Positions 34,620 through 42,304 of a stretch of 64,000 bases of DNA are shown piece after piece. The stretch spans positions 1 through 64,000 of the forward strand of contig JAJPJD010000018.1 in assembly GCA_021324355.1 (NCBI GenBank), read 5' to 3'. Positions within the stretch are counted from its first letter, which is position 1. Each line of letters begins with the position of its first letter. The notes beneath the pieces were generated by a model. The model worked only from the letters and a program-made list of their open reading frames with translations, was not told the origin of the DNA and made no database searches. This DNA is from Actinomycetota bacterium (GTDB lineage: Bacteria; Actinomycetota; Acidimicrobiia; Acidimicrobiales; RAAP-2). Position numbers and translations under genes: made by a program.

Positions 34620-35827
34620 TCGGGCGCCTCGAAGATCGCGGCGATGCCTTGACCGCCGCCGATGCACATGGTTTCGAGGCCCAGTCGAGCTCCTCGACGG
34701 TCCATTTCTCGCAGCAAGGTGGCCAAGATCCGGGCGCCAGTGGCACCGATCGGGTGCCCGAGCGAGATCCCCGAGCCGTTCACGTTGAGGCGATCGAAAT
34801 CGCGTTCGGCAAATCCCCACTCGCGGGTTACCGCAAGCACCTGAGCGGCGAACGCCTCGTTGAGCTCGATGAGGTCAATGTCGGCCAGCCGCAGTCCGGC
34901 CCTATCGAGCGCCTTTGCCGTCGCCGGCACCGGCCCGATGCCCATGGTGGCAGGCGGGACTCCGGCCACCGCCCAGGATCGGAGCTTGGCCAGCGGGCGG
35001 AGCTCGAGCTCGCGGGCGCGCTCAGGACTGGTCACCAGGCAGATCGCGGCCCCATCGTTCTGACCACTGGCATTGCCGGCGGTGACCGTCGCGTCGGGAT
35101 CTTCCCGGAGGCGGATGGGCCGCAGGGCCGCCAGCGACTCGAGCGAGGTATCGGCGCGTGGATGCTCGTCCACCTCGACCAGGGTGTCGCCACCCCGAGT
35201 GGTCACCGGCACCGGGACGATCTCGTCCTTGAAGCGGCCCTCGTGCTGGGCCGCCACCGCCCGCTGGTGTGAGCGCAGGGCCAGCTCGTCTTGCTCCTGG
35301 CGGGAGATCCCGTACTCGCGGCGGAGGTTCTCGGCCGTCTCGATCATCCCGCCCGGCACCGGGTAGCGCTCACCGCCTGCGGTGACCCGGCCCCGTGCAA
35401 GGCGATCGAACATGGTCACGTGCTCGGCCCGAGCCCCCCAGCGCATCGACGTGCTGTAGTACTCGACCTGGCTCATGGACTCGGCTCCCCCGGCCAGCAC
35501 CACGTCGGCCACTCCCGTCTGCACCTGCATGGCGGCATAGAGGATTGCCTGGAGGCCCGAGCCGCAACGGCGGTCGAGCTGGACCCCGGGGACGCTGACC
35601 GGGAGCCCAGCATCGAGCGCAGTCACCCGTCCGAGCGCTGGTGCCTCGCCGTTCGGGTACCCCTGGCCGAGTACGACGTCGTCGATCGCCTCCGGAGGCA
35701 GTCCGGTACGGGTCATGACCTCGGAGATGACGAGTGCACCGAGGCGCTGGACGGACACGTCCTTGAGCACCCCACCGAACCGACCGACCGGGGTCCGCAC
35801 CGGCTCGCAGATCACAACCTCTCGCAT
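34616..35827 (-). CDS. Acetyl-CoA acetyltransferase (thiolase)
   Basis: A 403-residue thiolase whose ATG at 35827 follows GAGGAGGG; the open frame to 36151 upstream is not protein-like. Conserved: VVICEPVRTPVGRFGG, Cys88 in LDRRCGSGLQAILYA, LIELNEAFAAQVL, SGISLGHPIGATGARIL with the catalytic His, and ETMCIGGGQGIAA with the second Cys. These are acetoacetyl-CoA thiolase-type signatures (Thiolase_N/C). It stands next to the acyl-CoA dehydrogenase and likely serves the same degradation or a central acetoacetyl-CoA step. Confidence 0.92.
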   Translation of the reverse strand: MREVVICEPVRTPVGRFGGVLKDVSVQRLGALVISEVMTRTGLPPEAIDDVVLGQGYPNGEAPALGRVTALDAGLPVSVPGVQLDRRCGSGLQAILYAAMQVQTGVADVVLAGGAESMSQVEYYSTSMRWGARAEHVTMFDRLARGRVTAGGERYPVPGGMIETAENLRREYGISRQEQDELALRSHQRAVAAQHEGRFKDEIVPVPVTTRGGDTLVEVDEHPRADTSLESLAALRPIRLREDPDATVTAGNASGQNDGAAICLVTSPERARELELRPLAKLRSWAVAGVPPATMGIGPVPATAKALDRAGLRLADIDLIELNEAFAAQVLAVTREWGFAERDFDRLNVNGSGISLGHPIGATGARILATLLREMDRRGARLGLETMCIGGGQGIAAIFEAPE

Positions 35828-36089
35828 CGTCCCTCCTCGTTGCGCTCGGCAGCGGGCGTCGGGGTGCTCCGACCTCCCGGGCCAGTCCCATGGTGGCAGC
35901 GGTGAGAGCACGCACCCGGAGCTGGTTCTTTGGAGCGTAGTTGGGGGGCGATCGGGAAGGTCGACGTGCTGGTGGCACGCCGAGCACCTCGGCCTGGCCA
36001 GGTCTACGCTTGCGCACGCACCAGTGCGCGAGGGCGCGCTCGGGGGCACAGAATGGAGGCTGTCCGGAGCAGCCTTCAAAGGAGCAGCA

Positions 36090-36443
36090 TTGAGCGACCA
36101 CGACATCCGCATGGTTGTCCTGTCAACGGACAACCTCGATGAGTCGATCAAGTTCTACAGCGAGACCCTCGGCATGCCGCTCAAGTTTCGCGACGGCGGT
36201 CACTTCGCGGCGCTCGACGGTGGGTCGATCACCCTCGCGCTGGCGACGGCGGTGGATCACCCGATGCCTGGCCAGGTCGTCGTCGGCATCATGACCGACG
36301 ACGTCGATGGTGCCGCCCAAGCAGTCGAGGCCAACGGGGGCGCAATCGTGAAGGGCCCCTACGACGACGCGCACGAGCGTCGAGCCGTCGTCTACGACCA
36401 CAAGGGTAACGGCCTGGTCTTCTACCGTCCCCTGGCTCGGTAG
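36090..36443 (+). CDS. Glyoxalase/VOC-family protein
   Basis: A 117-residue single-domain VOC protein. The start is a TTG at 36090 with AAAGGAG a few bases upstream (alternative ATG at 36111). The fold is recognisable in VVLSTDNLDESIKFYSETLGMPLKFRDGGHFAALDGG and PYDDAHERRAVVYDHKGNGLVFYRP, the paired beta-alpha-beta-beta-beta units with N-terminal TDNLDESIKFYSETLG. Members include glyoxalases, ring-cleavage dioxygenases and drug-binding proteins; nothing here fixes the reaction. It is divergent from the thiolase gene. Confidence 0.75.
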   Translation: MSDHDIRMVVLSTDNLDESIKFYSETLGMPLKFRDGGHFAALDGGSITLALATAVDHPMPGQVVVGIMTDDVDGAAQAVEANGGAIVKGPYDDAHERRAVVYDHKGNGLVFYRPLAR

Positions 36444-36471
36444 TCCCTTTCGCTCCGTTCCGCAGCCAGCA

Positions 36472-36531
36472 GGTCGAACCCGAAGTCGACTGACTTCGCA
36501 TCGAGCAACGCTGGCGACGTCGGGTTCGAAC
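36472..36531. repeat. Nested inverted repeats downstream of the VOC gene
   Basis: An outer 12-base pair of arms, GGTCGAACCCGA (36472-36483) and TCGGGTTCGAAC (36520-36531), matches as an inverted repeat with one mismatch. It encloses a perfect 7-bp hairpin, CGAAGTC (36481-36487) with GACTTCG (36492-36498). The two cannot both form completely because they share a few bases. It may be a terminator for the VOC gene or a structured site of unknown use. Confidence 0.4.
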
Positions 36532-36738
36532 GCGTCGCACTCTTCGGTCGGATGCGGCTGGGTGTCGGCGTTGCACCGACCGCGCACGCGCTCGTCGAGG
36601 TTCATGGCTCGACATATACGGGCGTCCACGCGACCCGAGCCGACCCGCTGACCATTCGCCACTTCTCAGCCGGGCTCGTGTACAACCGGCGGTGCCGTCA
36701 CCGACCTGTTGGAGGTATGACCCTCTGGAGAGTCAGCA

Positions 36739-37314
36739 ATGACCCGGGGACACCAGCAAGGCGTCCGGTCGGTGCTCGACCAGAGCACCGACGTGATCGT
36801 GGCGGCGCGCCGAGGCGAGGAGTGGGCCCTCACCTCTCTCTACCGTTCGATCCAGCCGGCCCTGTTGCGCTATCTCGCCGCGTGTGCGCCCGAGGATGAT
36901 GAAGACCTCGCGATGGAGGTCTGGCTGGACGTGGCGGCAGCGCTGCCCCGGTTCTCGGGGAGCCTCGAGGACCTGAATCGGCTCGTCTTCACCATTGCGC
37001 GGCGGCGTGCCATCGACCATGGTCGCAAGCGGCGCCGACGCCGGACCGAACCTGTAGGTGTCGAGCGCTTCGAGCGCATTCCGGGCTCGATCGATCCCGA
37101 GGCCGTGGTGCTCGATTCCATGAGCGGCCACGAGGCCGCAAGGCTGATCCGCGAAGTGCTCACCCCAGAGCAGGCCGAGGTGGTGCTCCTTCGAGTGGTC
37201 GCCGGTCTGAGCGTTTCCGAGGTCGCGTCGGTTGTGGGCCGTCGGCCCAGCGCAATCAGCGTGATCCAGCATCGGGCCCTTCGTCGGCTGGCCGCCAGAC
37301 TGTCGGACCGCTGA
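36739..37314 (+). CDS. ECF-like RNA polymerase sigma factor
   Basis: A 191-residue sigma-70 family protein. Region 2 spans ALTSLYRSIQPALLRYLAA to FTIARRRAIDHGRKRRRRR, and region 4 is LTPEQAEVVLLRVVAGLSVSEVASVVGRRPSAISVIQHRALRRLA, a helix-turn-helix. No region 3 is present, as usual for extracytoplasmic-function sigmas. Its ATG follows GGAGAG at 36739. The following gene encodes a membrane protein with a short cytoplasmic head, the usual place for an anti-sigma factor. Which signal or promoters it serves is unknown. Confidence 0.85.
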   Translation: MTRGHQQGVRSVLDQSTDVIVAARRGEEWALTSLYRSIQPALLRYLAACAPEDDEDLAMEVWLDVAAALPRFSGSLEDLNRLVFTIARRRAIDHGRKRRRRRTEPVGVERFERIPGSIDPEAVVLDSMSGHEAARLIREVLTPEQAEVVLLRVVAGLSVSEVASVVGRRPSAISVIQHRALRRLAARLSDR

Positions 37315-37368
37315 CCAGCGTCGGCGTCGTCGACCACTGCGCCCAAGGATGGGGGTCATGGTTCGACG

Positions 37369-38289
37369 GTGAAAGATTTCCCGACCTCGGGCGATGTTCA
37401 TGGCATGGCGACCCGTCGCAGGCTCGATCACCGCGTTGCCGAGCGGATGCTGGCCGGGTGGATGGCCGACACGGACGTTCCCCCTGGGTGTTCGGCGGTG
37501 GACACCCTGTTGCGACGACTCCGGGTGGGAGGAGTCTGCGCGCCGCTCCCTCGAGAGGCGGAAACCATCTCTGCCATGCGGGCAGTGGTTCTTGGTCGGC
37601 CGGTGCCGGTCGAGGTTCCCCGGTGGCCACATCCGGTGAGAAAGGTCTTGGCAGCCAAGGTCGTCGGGGTCGCGGCGGCTGCAGTCCTGGGTGCCGCTGG
37701 GGCTGCGGCGGCCACCGGCAACCTGCCTGGCGGTCTCCAGTCAGCGGCCAAGGACGTGTTGGGGACCTTGGGGGTCAGCGTGCCGGGACCGACCAGTGCG
37801 GCATCCGGCGGTAGCGGGGCAGGTTCGACAATCGGCGGCAGCGGTACTGCCAGCACCGACTCGGGCGGTGGGCACACCGTGACCGTCAGTCAGTCCACGA
37901 CGTCGGCGGGGGACACCAACGGTGACGTCAACGGGAACGCCGGGCGCTGCCTCGCGGAGTCTGCGGCGAACGGCCAGTCGAGCTCGACGGTCTTGTCTTC
38001 CTCGGCCAGCTGTGGCGGCACCACGACTGCGGGACCACGCAGCACTGGTTCGACCACCCGCGTTGCCGGCCCGCCGGTGACGACGCCCGCCGGCCCGCCA
38101 GCCTCGACTCCAGCGTCGGGGATTGCGCCGGTCACGACGCCGAACTTGGGTTCGGCAGCGACGTCGAGTCCGGGCAGCGGCGCCGGATCGTCCGCTGCGA
38201 GCAGTGGGTCGACGCACGGGAGCGGCGCCGGTTCTGCCGGCAGCACCGCCTCGGCCGCTGGCGCTGGCGGCGAACGGGGGCGGCCGTGA
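37369..38289 (+). CDS. Single-pass membrane protein with Ser/Gly/Thr-rich tail, putative sigma-factor partner
   Basis: A 306-residue protein: about 90 cytoplasmic residues, one membrane helix (about 94-116) and about 190 low-complexity external residues rich in Gly, Ser, Thr, Ala and Pro. Just after the helix, NLPGGLQSAAKDVLGTLGVSVPG is typical of actinobacterial membrane partners of ECF sigma factors. The head (RLDHRVAERMLAGWMADTDVP) lacks a clear zinc-binding anti-sigma HxxxCxxC motif. It lies 54 bases downstream of the sigma gene. GTG start at 37369; ATG at 37405 is an alternative. An anti-sigma role is inferred from position only. Confidence 0.55.
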   Translation: MKDFPTSGDVHGMATRRRLDHRVAERMLAGWMADTDVPPGCSAVDTLLRRLRVGGVCAPLPREAETISAMRAVVLGRPVPVEVPRWPHPVRKVLAAKVVGVAAAAVLGAAGAAAATGNLPGGLQSAAKDVLGTLGVSVPGPTSAASGGSGAGSTIGGSGTASTDSGGGHTVTVSQSTTSAGDTNGDVNGNAGRCLAESAANGQSSSTVLSSSASCGGTTTAGPRSTGSTTRVAGPPVTTPAGPPASTPASGIAPVTTPNLGSAATSSPGSGAGSSAASSGSTHGSGAGSAGSTASAAGAGGERGRP

Positions 38290-38525
38290 CCGTGTCGCGC
38301 CCCACGGCACCAGAACGGCTGTGTGACCGCGAACCCCATCCCGAGGAGCTCGCGGGTGGGGGCCGGTGCCTCCATGACCCCAGTACCCTTCCGGCGATGC
38401 TGCAGGCTGGGGCGAGTGAGCGCCAGGTCCTCTTCCTGGCACTCGAGGCCCTGGTTCGGGCGTTGCCGTCCGAGCCCGCCAGGTCGGGCCCCAAGGCGAG
38501 CGGCGAGGGCAACCGCCGGCGCTGA
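38286..38525 (+). CDS. Small hypothetical protein coupled to the membrane partner gene
   Basis: A 79-residue frame whose GTG overlaps the stop of the preceding gene by the tetranucleotide GTGA, the coupling seen at genuine gene junctions here. The middle (MLQAGASERQVLFLALEALVRALPSEPAR) could be an amphipathic helix; the rest is Pro/Gly/Arg-rich and matches no family I know. It may be a chance frame, as the composition is close to that of shadow frames. Confidence 0.3.
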   Translation: MTVSRPTAPERLCDREPHPEELAGGGRCLHDPSTLPAMLQAGASERQVLFLALEALVRALPSEPARSGPKASGEGNRRR

Positions 38526-38744
38526 GTCGACGTCGGGGTGCGTTCCGATCGCAGCGCGGTGGCACCGGGGTTAGACCGCAAGTCCTTCGTTGCCACCCAC
38601 CAGCGGCCTCCGATGCACGGCCAGCGGGGTCAGCACGGTGGACGCCTCGGCCAGCACGGGCATCGGCGCTCGCCAGTCGTCTGCTTCGGTCTGCCAGAAC
38701 GACCGTCCATTGACCGGGAACCCGGGGTTGCGATAGGGAGGAAC
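38526..38744. other. Short intergenic stretch upstream of the SRPBCC gene
   Basis: With the doubtful 79-residue frame left out, the non-coding stretch here is 455 bases (38290-38744). No domain-bearing frame or strong repeat was seen; the only signal is the ribosome site GGGAGGA before the next gene. Confidence 0.4.
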
Positions 38745-39254
38745 ATGGCCCGGTATGCAGAATGCCCGAGCGTGGAGGTGGCAACCCACGTCGACGCCCC
38801 GGCCGACGTGGTGTGGTCGCTGTTGTGCGACGTGAACCTCCCGGCTCGGTTCTCCAACGAGTTCCTCGGAGCCGAGTGGCTAGACGGCGCGACCGGGCCG
38901 GTCCTGGGCGCCCGGTTCCGGGGCAAGAATCGCCACCCGGCCATCGGTGAATGGGAGTCGGTGAGCGTGGTGACCGCCTGCGAGCCCGAGCGGGTGCTCG
39001 AGTGGAGCGTGGGGGACCCGGACCGGCCAGCGGCGGTGTGGCGCTTCGAGATCGAGCCGGACGGGGCGGGGGTGACCCTTCGTCAGCGAGCCCGGATGGG
39101 ACCTGGCCGCTCTGGGCTGAGCGCCGCAATCGAGGCCAACCCGGACCGAGAGGAGCGGATCGTCGAGCGTCGCCTGGAGGAGTACCGGACCAATATGGAG
39201 GCCAACTTGCGCGGCATCAGTGCCCTTGCCCGCCAGGCTGTGCAGGCTGGCTGA
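38745..39254 (+). CDS. SRPBCC/polyketide-cyclase-like protein
   Basis: A 169-residue protein with an ATG after GGGAGGA. VEVATHVDAPADVVWSLLCDVNLPARFSNEF is the opening of the START/Bet v 1-like fold, ending in GWS-like turns (WSVGDPDRPAAVWRFEIEPDGAGVTL). Such proteins bind hydrophobic ligands or act as cyclases/dehydratases. It precedes the LLM-class flavin-dependent gene by 17 bases, so the two are probably cotranscribed; a shared substrate is plausible. Confidence 0.75.
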   Translation: MARYAECPSVEVATHVDAPADVVWSLLCDVNLPARFSNEFLGAEWLDGATGPVLGARFRGKNRHPAIGEWESVSVVTACEPERVLEWSVGDPDRPAAVWRFEIEPDGAGVTLRQRARMGPGRSGLSAAIEANPDREERIVERRLEEYRTNMEANLRGISALARQAVQAG

Positions 39255-39271
39255 TCGGGCGCCGGACCAGC

Positions 39272-40312
39272 GTGACGCTCCAGATCGGTATCGGTGCCGC
39301 CTCTTTCTCGCCCGAAGGGGTTCGCTTCGTTCAGGACGCCGAGCGTCTCGGGATCGACTCGGTGTGGGCTGGGGAGGCCTGGGGTTATGACGCCCTCACT
39401 CCGCTCGCCTTCCTGGCTGCCGGGACGTCCCGGGTCCGGCTGGGGACTGCCATCGTGCAGCTGGGTGCCCGCACGCCGGCTGCACTGGCCATGGCCGCCC
39501 TCTCGCTCCAGGCTCTGTCGGGCGATCGCTTCGTACTCGGCATTGGTACCAGCGGCCCTCAGGTCATCGAGGGATGGCACGGCGTGCGATTCGATCGGCC
39601 GCTGCGCCGGACCCAAGAGACGATCGAGATCGTGCGCCTCCTCGCTTCGGGGGGCCGTTCCAGCTACGACGGATCGATCTATCGACTTCCGCTGGCGGGC
39701 GGGGAGGGGAAGGCGATCGCCAGCTCGGCACCGCCGCGGCGGGTACCGGTCTACGTTGCCTCCCTGGGGCCGGCCAACCTCGAGCTGACCGGCCGGCTGG
39801 CCGATGGGTGGATCGGGACCGCCTTCATGCCCGAGAGCGCCGACGCGTTCGTGGAGCCGCTCCGGCGTGGTGCCGCCTCGGCCGGCCGGGTGCTGTCGGA
39901 ACTGGATCTCACTGTCGCCGTGACCCTGGAGTTCACCGAGGACGTCGATGAGGCGGCCCGACGGCATGCTCGGGGCTACGCCTTCACCATGGGCGCCATG
40001 GGCAGTGAGACGCACAACTTCTACAACGACGCGTTCAGCCGGCAGGGCTTCGCCGACGACGTCGCGGCGGTTGCCCAGCTTTGGCGGGCTGGCCAGCGGG
40101 AGGCCGCTGCCGACCGGGTCCCGGTGGAGATTGGCCTGCGCACGAACCTCCTCGGCCCCCCCGACGTGGTGCGGGACCGCCTCCGCCGCTACCGCGACGT
40201 CGGGGTGGGGACCCTGCGAGTGGGCCTCGTCGGGCCGGACCGCACCGCCCGGCTGGACGCCCTGGGCACCCTCGTCGACTTGGTGGCCGAGGTCAACGCC
40301 GAGAAACGCTGA
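39272..40312 (+). CDS. LLM-class flavin/F420-dependent oxidoreductase
   Basis: A 346-residue TIM-barrel protein of the luciferase-like monooxygenase family, from a GTG. LQIGIGAASFSPEGVRFVQDAERLGIDSVWAGEAWGYDALTPLAFLAA is the opening; then GTAIVQLGARTPAALAMAALSLQALSGDRFVLGIGTSGPQVIEGWHG, a pattern found in the F420-dependent branch common in actinobacteria. Without the bacterial luciferase FMN contacts I favour F420. It may reduce or oxidise an enoyl- or alcohol-type substrate. It follows the SRPBCC gene. Confidence 0.82.
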   Translation: MTLQIGIGAASFSPEGVRFVQDAERLGIDSVWAGEAWGYDALTPLAFLAAGTSRVRLGTAIVQLGARTPAALAMAALSLQALSGDRFVLGIGTSGPQVIEGWHGVRFDRPLRRTQETIEIVRLLASGGRSSYDGSIYRLPLAGGEGKAIASSAPPRRVPVYVASLGPANLELTGRLADGWIGTAFMPESADAFVEPLRRGAASAGRVLSELDLTVAVTLEFTEDVDEAARRHARGYAFTMGAMGSETHNFYNDAFSRQGFADDVAAVAQLWRAGQREAAADRVPVEIGLRTNLLGPPDVVRDRLRRYRDVGVGTLRVGLVGPDRTARLDALGTLVDLVAEVNAEKR

Positions 40313-40336
40313 GCGAGCACTAACCGCAACGGCCGC

Positions 40337-42304
40337 TCATGCGGCCTGACCCTCGGCGTGGGAGATCCAGGTCTCGTACATCTGCGCGTACCGGCCGCCC
40401 GCGGCCACCAGTTCGTCGTGGGAGCCGACCTCGACGATGCCCCCGTCGTCCACCACCACGATGCGGTCCGCCTTCATGGCGGTGGTGAGCCGGTGGGCGA
40501 TGAGAATGGCGGTCCGCCCCTCGAGAAGGACGTCCAGGGCCCGCTCGATCTTGCTCTCTGAGAGCAGATCGAGGTTGGAGGTCGCCTCGTCAAGGACGAG
40601 CACCCGGGGGTGAGCCACGAACGCTCGAGCGAGCGCGATGAGTTGGCGTTCACCGGAGGACAGCGACTGGCCGCGCTCGTGGACGACCGTCTCGATCTCG
40701 TCGGGGAGACGCTCGATCACGTCCATCAGCCCGACTGTCCGGATGGCCTCGCGCACCTCCTCATCGGTCACGTCTTCTCGGGCGAACGCGATGTTGTCGC
40801 GCACGGTGCCGGCGAAGAGGAACGGCTCCTGGGGTACCACGCCGAGCTGGCGCCGGAGCGATTGCACCGAGTAGTGCCGGATGTCGTGGCCGTCGATCAA
40901 GACCCGTCCCGAGGTCGGGTCGTAGAAGCGGGTCACCAGCTTTGCCAGCGTTGACTTGCCGGCCCCGGTCGGCCCCACGAAGGCGACGGTTTCACCAGCA
41001 TGGATCTCGAGGTTGATGTCACGGAGCACCGGGGTCTCAGGGTCGTATCCGAACGTGACGTTCTCGAACGTGATGTTTCCCTCGATCGGCGGCAGATCCG
41101 GTGCCCCTTCGTCCTCGGGCACGCTCGGAGTCTGGCTGAGCAGCGTGTTCAGCTTGATAACCGAGGCCTGCCCCTGTTGGTAGGTGTTGTACTGCTGGAC
41201 CAGCAGGGTGATCGGCTGCAGGAACCGGTTCAGATACAAGATGAAGGCGGTCAGCGCGCCGAGGGAGAGCTCGTGGTGGAGCACCATCACGCCGCCCACG
41301 CCCAGCAGCACTGCCTGGCCGAGGAACGACAGCATCTGGGTCCCGGGGCCGTAAATGGCGTTGATCTGGGCGGTGAAGATGTTGGCGTCCCGGTACTCGC
41401 CGACCACGTTTCGGTGGTGAAGGATGTTGTGGCGCTGGCGGTTGTGGGCAGTCACCACCCGTACCCCGTGGAGACTCTCTGACAGGTCGGCCAACACATT
41501 GGCGATCCCGTCCCGCACTCGTTGATAGCCGATTTCCGAGGCCGAGCGGAACCACAGCGACAGGGCAGTCAGCACCGGCACCACCGCCAGGACGGTGATG
41601 AGCGCCAGCTTGACGTTCAGCACGAACAGGATGATGGTGATCACGATCATCGTGAGGCCCTGAACCGCGAAACTGGCCAGGCCGTCCTGCAGCAGCTGCT
41701 GGAGGTTTTCGATGTCGCTGGTCATGCGGGTCATGATCACGCCCGCCTTCTCGTCGGTGTAGAAGTCGAGCGACATCCGCTGCAGGTGGGTGAACACCTT
41801 GACCCGCAGGTCGTTCATCACCCGTGCCGCCAGCCGACCGGTGGTGCGGACCTGGCTGCTCTGGGCGGTGCCGCTGATGGCGATGGCCACGAAGAACAGC
41901 ACCGCGTAGAAGACGACCTTGCCGAACACCCCCGAGGTCTGGTGAGTGAGGATCGCGCCCTCGATGACGTTGGTCCCGTGGTCGATCAGCAGGGGCCCGG
42001 CCTGGTTGGCCAGGCTGACCATGGTCACGAAGAGGATTGCCAGCGCGGCCAGCCACCAGTGCTGCAGGATCAGGTGTCGCAGGGTGAGCGGCCGGCGGTC
42101 GGCCTCGGTCATCTGGTAGCTGAACCTGGCAGTGGGCTCGCCGTGGTCTGGCTCCTTCTTGAGCAGCAGGTCGACGCCTTCTTGGAGCTCAGGTGGGATC
42201 CCCGCGAACGGAAGGCCGTTGCCCGGGTTGCCCGGCGAGCCGCCGGGGCGGCCACCCATGCCACCGCCGCCCCACATGCCACCGCCGGGGCCGCCCCAGG
42301 CCAT
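40337..42304 (-). CDS. ABC exporter half-transporter with canonical ATPase site
   Basis: A 655-residue TMD-NBD fusion. The N-terminus is unusual: the first 30 residues are Gly/Met/Trp-rich (MAWGGPGGGMWGGGGMGG). Six helices follow, with a LxxMT-type region (VIMTRMTSDIENLQQLL). The NBD has Walker A GPTGAGKST, a degenerate signature LSSGERQL, Walker B VLVLDEATSNLD with catalytic Glu, and HRLTT. The TGATG overlap with the upstream partner marks a heterodimer. It likely exports lipids or drugs. Confidence 0.88.
   Translation of the reverse strand: MAWGGPGGGMWGGGGMGGRPGGSPGNPGNGLPFAGIPPELQEGVDLLLKKEPDHGEPTARFSYQMTEADRRPLTLRHLILQHWWLAALAILFVTMVSLANQAGPLLIDHGTNVIEGAILTHQTSGVFGKVVFYAVLFFVAIAISGTAQSSQVRTTGRLAARVMNDLRVKVFTHLQRMSLDFYTDEKAGVIMTRMTSDIENLQQLLQDGLASFAVQGLTMIVITIILFVLNVKLALITVLAVVPVLTALSLWFRSASEIGYQRVRDGIANVLADLSESLHGVRVVTAHNRQRHNILHHRNVVGEYRDANIFTAQINAIYGPGTQMLSFLGQAVLLGVGGVMVLHHELSLGALTAFILYLNRFLQPITLLVQQYNTYQQGQASVIKLNTLLSQTPSVPEDEGAPDLPPIEGNITFENVTFGYDPETPVLRDINLEIHAGETVAFVGPTGAGKSTLAKLVTRFYDPTSGRVLIDGHDIRHYSVQSLRRQLGVVPQEPFLFAGTVRDNIAFAREDVTDEEVREAIRTVGLMDVIERLPDEIETVVHERGQSLSSGERQLIALARAFVAHPRVLVLDEATSNLDLLSESKIERALDVLLEGRTAILIAHRLTTAMKADRIVVVDDGGIVEVGSHDELVAAGGRYAQMYETWISHAEGQAA

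Noticed and set aside
36519-36535. GGTTCGAAC, resembling a tRNA T-loop
   Set aside because: The flanking bases do not form the T-stem and no acceptor or anticodon arm was found; it is explained by the inverted repeat.
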